Assembly: GCA_938003715.1 (NCBI GenBank)
Contig: CALKYK010000226.1
Coordinates: 1 to 9,432 of the forward strand
Source: an uncultured Gammaproteobacteria bacterium
Lineage (GTDB): Bacteria; Pseudomonadota; Gammaproteobacteria; Steroidobacterales; Woeseiaceae
Direction: 5' to 3'
Length of the DNA: 9,432 bases
Positions within the stretch are counted from its first letter, which is position 1; the number at the start of each line of letters is the position of its first letter. This document shows positions 1-5,873 of this stretch, one piece after another. A model generated the notes under the pieces. The model saw only the letters and a program-made list of their open reading frames with translations. It had not been told where the DNA came from and searched no databases. The position numbers and the translations under genes are program-made.

Positions 1-2
1 GC

Positions 3-146
3 GGGAGGGTAATCGATGGACCCGCACTCGACCCCGGTCGCATCACGGGCCTGGGCCTGATGATCAACGACGGGAAGGACGGCGCCTTCGCAGCAAGCCT
101 GGCTAGCGTCGGCGCCTATGCAACGCAGGTGCCTTCCTCGCGCTAG
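3..146 (+). CDS. CIA30-domain protein, C-terminal fragment (5' end outside window)
   Basis: The first reading frame in the window is open from base 3 to a TAG stop at 144-146 and gives 47 residues. The segment LDPGRITGLGLMINDGKDG, followed by F, a short alternating hydrophobic stretch and a final AY, matches the end of CIA30 domains. That family typically ends with a leucine/arginine-isoleucine strand, 'GlmisDkkdGpF' and a last strand ending in 'I.aY'. In eukaryotes CIA30 is a complex I assembly factor. Bacterial single-domain homologues are about 150-200 residues, have a galactose-binding-like beta-sandwich fold and mostly lack a known role. Only the tail is visible, so signal peptide, start and partner domains cannot be judged. 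The call rests on one short motif. Confidence 0.6.
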   Translation, partial: GRVIDGPALDPGRITGLGLMINDGKDGAFAASLASVGAYATQVPSSR

Positions 147-176
147 CTACCATGCCGATGCGGCAGCGAGAGAAAT

Positions 177-206
177 CGAACCGCCGGTAACGGCGAAGCT
201 GGTTCG
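177..206 (+). other. Two-tier hairpin with GNRA-type loop in the gap before the small membrane protein gene
   Basis: Inside the 111-base gap (147-257), CGCCG at 182-186 can pair with CGGCG at 191-195 around a GTAA loop, a GNRA tetraloop in RNA. An outer pair, CGAACC at 177-182 and GGTTCG at 201-206, can also form, sharing base 182 with the inner stem and leaving a six-base bulge on the 3' side. No run of T follows, so this is not a canonical intrinsic terminator. It could be an RNA-stabilising 3' structure for the CIA30 gene or a chance feature of GC-rich DNA. I see nothing else clear in this gap. Confidence 0.3.
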
Positions 207-257
207 CGGCCGTGGGCTGCGTCACAATTGCGCGTCGGCGCGGACAAGTTTGCTCGC

Positions 258-812
258 ATGACCCAACACGAATACATTTTCATCGCCATCTCGATTGTCC
301 TGGGCCTCGCGATGGCGCGCCTGCTGCACACCGCCGCTCTCCTGGTACGCGCTCACGACCGTGTCACCCATCACTGGGCCACGACGCTGTGGGGTACGTG
401 CATCTTCATCTACATCCTGCAGCTCTGGTGGGTGGGCTGGGAGCTGCGCCAGTTCAGTGACTGGACGATCGTCGACTTCTTCGCCCTGGTAGTCGGGGCG
501 ATATTCGTCTACGGCGCTGCGGAGCTTGCGCTGCCGACCGAGGATTTCGACGTCACCGACGATACCGAGCTGGATTTCCTTGCCCACAGTCGCTCGCTCG
601 GGCGGGTATCGGCGGCATCGATGCTTTGCTATTTCGCGGTCGGCCCCTACGTCAACGTGACGATGTTCGGCAATCCGCCGCTGCCTTCGTACGGCATCCC
701 GATTCTCGGCGGCGTTCTGATGGTGCTGATGATTGTCCGGTCGCAGTGGTTCAAATGGCTGTCGGTCGTGTTCACCGGCTACACCATAATGATTCTTTAC
801 CTGACTGCCTGA
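258..812 (+). CDS. Uncharacterised six-helix inner-membrane protein
   Basis: I do not recognise a function. From the ATG at 258 the protein has 184 residues with about six predicted membrane segments, near residues 5-27, 45-62, 70-90, 117-138, 145-161 and 166-182. The start 'MTQHEYIFIAISIVLGLAMARLL' type layout, a short polar N-terminus with a conserved-looking E-Y pair running straight into a helix, resembles a common group of small bacterial membrane proteins of about 180-200 residues without known role. A WW pair sits at residues 57-58, and an acidic loop at about 94-106 separates the two three-helix halves. The frame can extend back to a TTG at 228, but those ten extra residues look non-coding and would put charge before the first helix, so I prefer 258. 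No clear Shine-Dalgarno is seen. The stop at 810-812 lies inside the putative promoter of the next gene. Confidence 0.7.
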   Translation: MTQHEYIFIAISIVLGLAMARLLHTAALLVRAHDRVTHHWATTLWGTCIFIYILQLWWVGWELRQFSDWTIVDFFALVVGAIFVYGAAELALPTEDFDVTDDTELDFLAHSRSLGRVSAASMLCYFAVGPYVNVTMFGNPPLPSYGIPILGGVLMVLMIVRSQWFKWLSVVFTGYTIMILYLTA

Positions 813-830
813 TCGCCTCAGCGCTACAAT
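801..830 (+). promoter_or_regulatory. Candidate sigma-70 promoter for the five-gene block
   Basis: TACAAT at 825-830 matches five of six bases of the -10 consensus. CTGACT at 801-806 matches four of six bases of the -35 consensus, with an 18-base spacer. Transcription would begin near 837, about 24 bases before the ATG at 861 and about 51 before the alternative ATG at 888. The -35 element overlaps the last codons of the upstream membrane protein gene. This is the best promoter match I noticed by eye, and it sits ahead of the tightly packed run 861-8376. It is a visual match only. Confidence 0.45.
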
Positions 831-853
831 ACCCGGCAACGAGGTTCCGGGGG

Positions 854-893
854 GGCATGCATGGTCGGACGCGATCGCGAGCTCGGCATGCAT
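854..893 (+). repeat. Paired 9-base direct repeat GGCATGCAT, 31 bases apart
   Basis: GGCATGCAT occurs at 854-862 and again at 885-893. The start-to-start distance is 31 bases, close to three helical turns. Each copy contains the overlapping palindromes GCATGC and ATGCAT, and the palindrome GCGATCGC lies between them (871-878). The copies cover the two candidate start codons of the flavoprotein gene (ATG at 861 and 888) and lie 24 and 55 bases after the putative -10 box. This geometry would suit two half-sites for a repressor on one DNA face, but part or all of the stretch may simply be coding sequence. Confidence 0.3.
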
Positions 894-2846
894 CGCGACA
901 TCACGCGTCGCGATTTCCTGAACGGCGTCAGCATCGCCGCCGGGGCGTCGTTTCTGCCCTGGCAGCAGGCGTTAGCCGATTTCAGCGTGCAGATGCAGCC
1001 AGGGTACTACCCGCCGACGCGCGACGGTCTACGTGGCAGTCATCCCGGATCCTTCGAAGTCGCGCACGAGATTCGTGACGGCGCGGGCTACGATCCCGGA
1101 GACGCAGACGACACCGGCGAAGACTACGACCTGGTGGTCGTCGGCGGCGGCATCAGCGGCCTTGCCAGCGCGCATTTCTACCGAAAGGAGTTTGGCGCGA
1201 ACGCGCGCATACTGATCCTCGACAACCACGACGACTTCGGCGGGCACGCGAAGCGCAACGAGTTCGAGATCGACGGCCGCACGCTCGTCGACCTCGGCGG
1301 CACCGAGTACATCGAGGCGCCGTGGAGCTACCCTGGCCCTGCGAAAACGCTGCTCGACGACCTCGGCATCGACGTCGAGCAGGCAAAGAAAGTTTTCGAC
1401 CACGAGCTGTATCCGTCGCTGGACCTGCGCGGCGGCGTGTTTTTCGACCGCGATACGTTCGGCGAGGACCGGCTCGTCGCAGGCGCCCCGGGTGTGTCGC
1501 GCAGCGAGCACCAGTCCGCATACGTCACGCTGCCGTCTGAAATCGAAAACAAGGTAGGTGACGAAAAACAGGTGCGCGCGTTGTTCGAGCGCGCGCCGTT
1601 GTCACCAGCCGCAATAGAAGAACTCGTCGACCTTTACTGCAGCGGCAGGGACTACCTGCCCGGCAAGAGCCGGAAAGAAAAACAGCACATCCTGATGTCG
1701 ATGTCGTATCTCGACTTCCTGCGCGACGTCGTCGGAGCGGGCACCGAGGTGATCGAGTTCTTCCGCATGATGCAGGCGAGTTACATGGGCAACGGCAACG
1801 ACCTGACACCCGCGCTCGCCGCGATGCGTTACGGGCAGCCGGGCGCGACCGGCATGGACCTGGGTGCGAGCGCCGAACGCAGCGCCGAGTGGAAGAAACA
1901 CAGCTACCGCGAGGACTTCCATTTTCCGGACGGTAACGCGTCGATCGCCCGCATGCTGGTGCGGCACCTGATCCCGGCGGTCGCACCGGGCAGCACGATG
2001 CACGACATCATCACGGCGCGCTTCGACTATAGCGAGCTCGACCGGGACGATTCACCGGTGCGCATCCGGCTCAACTCGACCGCGGTGCACGTGCAGCATC
2101 GCGGCGACATGGATGCGGCGAAATACGTCGACGTGACCTACGTGCAGGGCGACAAGGCTTACCGCGTCCGCAGCAGGCACTGCATCCTGGCCTGCTACCA
2201 CGCGGTGATCCCGCATCTCTGCCCCGAGCTTTCGCAACGGCAGAAAGAGGCGCTTCGCGGCACGATACGCATGCCCCTCATTTCGACGAACGTGCTGGTC
2301 CGCAACTGGAAGGCGTTCGAGAAGCTCGGCATCTTCGCCGCGTACTGCCCGGGCAGCTGGTTCAGCGACATCCGCCTGACCTACCCGCTGCGCTTCGGCG
2401 ACTATGCGTCACCGCGCTCGCCCGACGAGCCGATCACCGTGCACCTGTACCGCACGCCGCTGCCGGCACAAGGCACGTCCGCGCTGGAGCAGTTCCGCGC
2501 CGGCCGCTACGAGATTCTCGGCACGAGCTTCGCAGACTACGAGCGCAGGATCCGGGATCAACTCGGTGCGATGCTGGGCGAAGGCGGATTCGACCCGGCG
2601 GACGACATCCGGGCGATTACCGTCAACCGCTGGCCGCACGGCTACGCGGTGGGCTACGACTACGAGAAAGACAGGATGGCCTACTACCAGCCGGAATGGC
2701 CCGACGAGAAGAAGCTCTGGCTCACGGGCCGGCAGCGCATCGGCCGCATCGCCATTGCCAACTCCGATGCGGCAGCGCGGGCGATGACGGAAGCCGCGAT
2801 TGGCGAAGGCTACCGCGCCACGCGGGAACTGCTCGAGACGTCGTGA
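861..2846 (+). CDS. Tat-exported FAD-dependent amine dehydrogenase, spermidine dehydrogenase (SpdH) type
   Basis: This 661-residue protein carries a twin-arginine signal: RRDFLNG from residue 16, a hydrophobic stretch, then ALA at 37-39 as the likely cleavage site. There is no lipobox cysteine, so a soluble periplasmic protein is expected. LRGSHPGSFEVAHEIRDG at 57-74 is a hallmark I associate with the SpdH family. The FAD-binding Rossmann motif DLVVVGGGISG (about 90-100) follows, then ILILDNHDDFGGHAKRNEF, the usual FAD-contacting strand and loop. Near the C-terminus, RWPHGYA and GRIAIANSDAAA match the end of the same family. Characterised members (Pseudomonas aeruginosa, Citrobacter) oxidise spermidine to 1,3-diaminopropane and 4-aminobutanal; many homologues are untested. 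Substrate here is therefore inferred; another amine is possible. ATG 888 (residue 10) is an equally plausible start and keeps the full Tat signal. The stop overlaps the next gene by 4 bases. Confidence 0.8.
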   Translation: MVGRDRELGMHRDITRRDFLNGVSIAAGASFLPWQQALADFSVQMQPGYYPPTRDGLRGSHPGSFEVAHEIRDGAGYDPGDADDTGEDYDLVVVGGGISGLASAHFYRKEFGANARILILDNHDDFGGHAKRNEFEIDGRTLVDLGGTEYIEAPWSYPGPAKTLLDDLGIDVEQAKKVFDHELYPSLDLRGGVFFDRDTFGEDRLVAGAPGVSRSEHQSAYVTLPSEIENKVGDEKQVRALFERAPLSPAAIEELVDLYCSGRDYLPGKSRKEKQHILMSMSYLDFLRDVVGAGTEVIEFFRMMQASYMGNGNDLTPALAAMRYGQPGATGMDLGASAERSAEWKKHSYREDFHFPDGNASIARMLVRHLIPAVAPGSTMHDIITARFDYSELDRDDSPVRIRLNSTAVHVQHRGDMDAAKYVDVTYVQGDKAYRVRSRHCILACYHAVIPHLCPELSQRQKEALRGTIRMPLISTNVLVRNWKAFEKLGIFAAYCPGSWFSDIRLTYPLRFGDYASPRSPDEPITVHLYRTPLPAQGTSALEQFRAGRYEILGTSFADYERRIRDQLGAMLGEGGFDPADDIRAITVNRWPHGYAVGYDYEKDRMAYYQPEWPDEKKLWLTGRQRIGRIAIANSDAAARAMTEAAIGEGYRATRELLETS

Positions 2847-4738
2847 GCGACTACGCCGCCGTACACCGTCGATCGCTCGAGCAACCGGAAGAGTTCTGGA
2901 CCGAGGCGGCCGAAGGCATTCACTGGGAACAGAAATGGGAGCGCGTGCTGGATGACCGCAATGCGCCCTTCTATCGCTGGTTCACCGGCGCGCGCCTGAA
3001 CACCTGCTACAACGCGCTCGACCGGCACATCGAGAGCGGTCGCGCGGAGCAGCTCGCGCTGATCCACGACAGCCCGCTGACTGGCTCGCAGCGGCACATC
3101 ACCTACCGCGAGCTGCGCGACGAGGTTGCGCTTTTCGCCGGCGCGCTCGCAGCGAACGGCGTCGTCAAAGGCGATCGCGTGATCGTCTACATGCCGGCAG
3201 TGCCGGAGGCGATCGTCGCGATCCTGGCCTGCGCTCGCCTGGGCGCCGTGCACTCGGTGGTATTCGGCGGTTTCGCCTCGAGCGAACTCGCGACGCGCAT
3301 CGACGATGCGAAACCAAAAGCAATCGTTTCCGCGTCCTGCGGCATCGAGCCGAACCGCATCGTCTCGTACAAACCGCTGCTGGACAAAGCGATCGAGCTT
3401 GCGAGCCATGATCCGGAGGTCTGCATCATCCTGCAGCGGCCGCAGGAAAAGGCGACACTCGTCAAAGGACGTGACATCGACTGGCACGACGCGATCGGTA
3501 GTGCAAAGCCGCACGACTGCGTCAGCGTCGACGCGACCGATCCGCTGTACATCCTCTACACGTCCGGCACCACCGGCCAGCCGAAAGGCATCGTGCGCGA
3601 CAACGGCGGTCATGCCGTGGCGTTGCACTGGACGATGAAACACATCTACGACGTGAAACCCGGCGAGGTGTACTGGGCGGCGTCCGACATCGGCTGGATC
3701 GTCGGCCACTCCTACATCATCTACGGGCCGCTCCTGAACGGCTGCACCACTGTGCTTTACGAGGGCAAGCCGGTGGGCACGCCCGATGCCGGCGCATTCT
3801 GGCGCGTCGTGTCGGAGCACGATGTGGCGTGCATGTTCACCGCGCCGACCGCGCTCCGCGCGATCAAGCAGCAGGATCCGGAAGGCGAACGGATTGCCGA
3901 CTACGACATCTCAAACCTGCGCGCGCTGTTCCTCGCCGGCGAACGCTGCGACCCGCCGACGCTGGAATGGGCGCAGCAGAGCCTCGGCTTGCCGGTCATC
4001 GATCACTGGTGGCAGACGGAAGCCGGGTGGGCAATCGCGTCCACGTGCCTGGGGATAGAGGCGAAGCCGGTCAAGGCCGGATCCGCTGGCTGTGCGGTGC
4101 CGGGCTGGGACGTAACGGCGCTGGACAACAAGGGCAAGAGGGTGAAACCGGGCATTGTTGGCGCCATCGCCTGCAAACTGCCTCTGCCGCCCGGTACGTT
4201 TCCCACGCTGTGGCAGGCCGAGGACCGCTATCGCTCGTCGTATCTCGAGCGCTTTCCCGGCTACTACGAAACCGGCGATGCCGGCTTTCTCGACGAGGAC
4301 GGCTACATCCACGTCATGTCGCGCACCGATGACATCATCAACGTCGCGGGGCATCGGCTGTCGACCGGCGCCATCGAGGAGGTGCTGGCGGCGCACCCCG
4401 ATGTGGCCGAGTGTGCAGTCATGGGCGTCGCCGACGAACTGAAAGGCCAGCTGCCGGTCGGCCTGCTCGTCTTGAAAGCCGGCGTCGAGCGCAACGGCGA
4501 CGACATCGTGACCGAAGTCGTGCAGATGGTACGCGAGCGCATCGGCCCGGTGGCGGTCTTCAAGAAGGCTGTCGTCGTCGAGCGGCTGCCGAAAACGCGA
4601 TCGGGAAAGATCCTGCGCGGCACGATGCGTAAGATTGCGGACGGGGAAGACTACCGCATGCCCGCGACGATCGAGGATCCACAGGCGCTCGACGAGGTGA
4701 AGAAGGCAATGCGTTCGATCGGCTACGCGAACGAATGA
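2843..4738 (+). CDS. prpE: Propionyl-CoA synthetase / short-chain acyl-CoA synthetase (PrpE/ACSS3 type)
   Basis: This cytoplasmic AMP-forming ligase activates propionate or a related short acid with ATP and CoA. The start is GTG at 2843, overlapping the upstream TGA as GTGA; the open frame upstream is a shadow of the flavoprotein gene. It gives 631 residues, normal for the family. The N-terminal SDYAAVHRRSLEQPEEFW is the usual ACS/PrpE opening. The ATP loop YTSGTTGQPKG spans 239-249, the DHWWQTEAGW adenine/substrate motif 387-396, and the ribose-binding aspartate is D479 in ETGDAGF. RTDDIINVAGHRLS (494-507) begins the mobile C-terminal domain. The adenylation lysine is K589 in KTRSGKILR. RDNGGHAVAL and EGKPVGTPDAGAFW favour PrpE/ACSS3 over AcsA. 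No prpB, prpC or prpD neighbours are present, so a substrate other than methylcitrate-cycle propionate is possible. Translational coupling to the flavoprotein gene is likely. Confidence 0.85.
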   Translation: MSDYAAVHRRSLEQPEEFWTEAAEGIHWEQKWERVLDDRNAPFYRWFTGARLNTCYNALDRHIESGRAEQLALIHDSPLTGSQRHITYRELRDEVALFAGALAANGVVKGDRVIVYMPAVPEAIVAILACARLGAVHSVVFGGFASSELATRIDDAKPKAIVSASCGIEPNRIVSYKPLLDKAIELASHDPEVCIILQRPQEKATLVKGRDIDWHDAIGSAKPHDCVSVDATDPLYILYTSGTTGQPKGIVRDNGGHAVALHWTMKHIYDVKPGEVYWAASDIGWIVGHSYIIYGPLLNGCTTVLYEGKPVGTPDAGAFWRVVSEHDVACMFTAPTALRAIKQQDPEGERIADYDISNLRALFLAGERCDPPTLEWAQQSLGLPVIDHWWQTEAGWAIASTCLGIEAKPVKAGSAGCAVPGWDVTALDNKGKRVKPGIVGAIACKLPLPPGTFPTLWQAEDRYRSSYLERFPGYYETGDAGFLDEDGYIHVMSRTDDIINVAGHRLSTGAIEEVLAAHPDVAECAVMGVADELKGQLPVGLLVLKAGVERNGDDIVTEVVQMVRERIGPVAVFKKAVVVERLPKTRSGKILRGTMRKIADGEDYRMPATIEDPQALDEVKKAMRSIGYANE

Positions 4739-4742
4739 CACG

Positions 4743-4751
4743 AAGGGGGAG
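4743..4751 (+). promoter_or_regulatory. Strong ribosome binding site for the cupin gene
   Basis: AAGGGGGAG lies six bases before the ATG at 4758, in the 19-base gap after the CoA ligase stop. It is by far the clearest Shine-Dalgarno in the window; the other genes of the block rely on overlaps or weak sites. This fixes the cupin start and suggests the cupin is made independently, and perhaps in larger amount, than its neighbours. Confidence 0.75.
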
Positions 4752-4757
4752 AAAACG

Positions 4758-5168
4758 ATGTACCGCTGGCAAATCCTGCTGCTGATGCTGTTCGGCCTGT
4801 CGGCCAGCGCCGACCACCACGGCGACGGCCCGCCGAACCCGTGCCACATCTATTACCCGAACATCCCGGGCGAGGTACTCCTCGAAAACGACAAGTTGGT
4901 CGTGCAGCGCTTCATCATCGAGCCGGGGCAGTTCGAAGGCATACACGCTCACCCGCCGAACCAGCTCTGGGTGCACGTGAAAGGCGGCGAATGGACCGTC
5001 AAGTACGGCGACGAGGCGACCACCAGCTACTCGCCGGACGGCAGCATCGGCTGGAGCGACACCGGCACGCCGCTTTCCGCGATGCACGAATCCGGCAACA
5101 CCGGCGACGAGCCGATCGACCTGATCTGGGTCACCCTGAAACCGGGCTGCATGCAGCCTGTGGAATGA
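4758..5168 (+). CDS. Small secreted single-domain cupin
   Basis: The 136-residue product begins with a Sec signal peptide: R3, a hydrophobic core LLLMLFGL, and ASA at 16-18 with likely cleavage before D19. The mature chain of about 118 residues is one cupin barrel. Motif 1 fits G-x5-H-x-H-x3-E-x6-G, with G57, H63, H65, Q69 and G76, so the usual glutamate is replaced by glutamine. Motif 2 fits P-x-G-x2-H-x3-N, with P105, H110 and N114 and serine in place of glycine. Ligands H63, H65, Q69 and H110 could hold a divalent metal. Only two cysteines exist, C29 and C131, near the two ends of the mature chain, which would suit a disulfide in the periplasm. Function is unknown: it could be a small dioxygenase, an isomerase or a binding protein. 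Its place between the CoA ligase and ABC genes suggests a shared pathway. Confidence 0.8.
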   Translation: MYRWQILLLMLFGLSASADHHGDGPPNPCHIYYPNIPGEVLLENDKLVVQRFIIEPGQFEGIHAHPPNQLWVHVKGGEWTVKYGDEATTSYSPDGSIGWSDTGTPLSAMHESGNTGDEPIDLIWVTLKPGCMQPVE

Positions 5169-5188
5169 TCGCATCTCTATGGCGCTGA
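5165..5188 (+). other. Seven-codon mini-ORF linking the cupin stop to the ybbA start
   Basis: An ATG at 5165 overlaps the cupin stop as ATGA. The frame reads MIASLWR and ends with TGA at 5186-5188, one base before the TTG start of ybbA at 5190. A second mini-frame, MALT, starts at ATG 5179 and ends with TGA at 5191-5193, overlapping the same TTG. No Shine-Dalgarno precedes the TTG. Ribosomes finishing the cupin could therefore step across this 21-base gap by reinitiation. The frames are so short that chance is a real alternative. Confidence 0.25.
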
Positions 5189-5189
5189 C

Positions 5190-5873
5190 TTGATCGCGAT
5201 CGATGCGTTGAGCATGTCCTATCCCCTCGAGTCCGGATCGCTCGAGGTGCTGTCGGGTGTGAACATGCAGATCGACGACGGCGAAACCGTCGCCATCGTC
5301 GGCCCGTCGGGTTCCGGGAAAACGACGCTGCTGATCCTGCTCGCCGGGCTGGAGTCGCCGACCGCCGGTTCCATCAGGATCGACGGCGAAGACATCACCG
5401 GGCTCGATGCGGACGCGCTTGCCGACCTTCGCCGCGACAAGCTGGGCATCGTGTTTCAGTCCTTTCATCTCGTGCCCAGCCTGACGGCGCTCGGCAACGT
5501 GTCGTTGCCGATCGAGATCGCCGGCCGCGACGGCGCCAGGGACCGTGCACGAAAGCTGCTCGAACGCGTGGGGCTCGCCAAACGGGAACACCACTACCCG
5601 TCACAGCTTTCGGGCGGCGAACAGCAGCGCGTCGCCATCGCGCGCGCGCTGGCACATTCGCCGAACGTGCTGCTCGCGGACGAGCCCACCGGCAACCTCG
5701 ACATCAATACCGGCGCCATGATCATCGAGATGCTCTTCGAGCTGAATGCCGAAACGGGTTCGACCATGGTGCTCGTCACCCACGACACGGAGATCGCGCG
5801 TCGCTGCCAGCGCGTGTTTCACCTGGATGAAGGCAGGCTCGTCGAAGATGAAGAGCATGCGCTTCCTGCTTGA
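5190..5873 (+). CDS. ybbA: ABC transporter ATP-binding protein, YbbA/LolD type
   Basis: This 227-residue nucleotide-binding subunit powers an FtsX-type permease at the inner membrane. All motifs are intact: Walker A GPSGSGKTT (38-46), Q-loop Q90 in FQSFHLVPSLTALGN, signature LSGGEQQ (140-146), Walker B VLLADE (160-165) with catalytic E165, D-loop GNLD (168-171), and switch histidine H198 in LVTHD. The LSGGEQQRVAIARAL and ADEPTGNLD sequences place it in the MacB/LolD/YbbA group. The following gene identifies it as YbbA rather than LolD. The start is TTG at 5190: an in-frame stop lies at 5166-5168, no ATG or GTG falls between, and the next ATG (5214) would remove the first beta-strand. The 3' end overlaps the permease gene by 26 bases, typical of coupled ATPase and permease translation. 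Confidence 0.9.
   Translation: MIAIDALSMSYPLESGSLEVLSGVNMQIDDGETVAIVGPSGSGKTTLLILLAGLESPTAGSIRIDGEDITGLDADALADLRRDKLGIVFQSFHLVPSLTALGNVSLPIEIAGRDGARDRARKLLERVGLAKREHHYPSQLSGGEQQRVAIARALAHSPNVLLADEPTGNLDINTGAMIIEMLFELNAETGSTMVLVTHDTEIARRCQRVFHLDEGRLVEDEEHALPA

Noticed and set aside
871..878. GCGATCGC palindrome
   Set aside because: Short GATC-centred palindromes are common in GC-rich DNA and a single copy says nothing on its own; it is noted only as lying between the two 9-base repeats.
222..893. Minus-strand open frame of 223 codons opposite the small membrane protein
   Set aside because: Its translation lacks motifs and is polar and histidine-rich, while the + strand frame gives six clean membrane helices.
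2696..2842. Upstream extension of the CoA ligase to an ATG at 2696
   Set aside because: These 49 codons overlap the conserved C-terminus of the flavoprotein and encode an arginine/histidine-rich shadow. The family N-terminus begins at the GTG at 2843.
2810..3820. Minus-strand open frame of 336 codons inside the CoA ligase gene
   Set aside because: It is antisense to conserved ligase sequence including the ATP loop, and its composition is typical of a shadow frame.
4560..5594. Long minus-strand open frame of 344 codons
   Set aside because: It runs antisense across the CoA ligase end, the whole cupin and half of ybbA, all with clear family motifs on the + strand. Its translation is rich in R, H, D and V without any recognisable motif, as expected for a shadow frame in GC-rich DNA.
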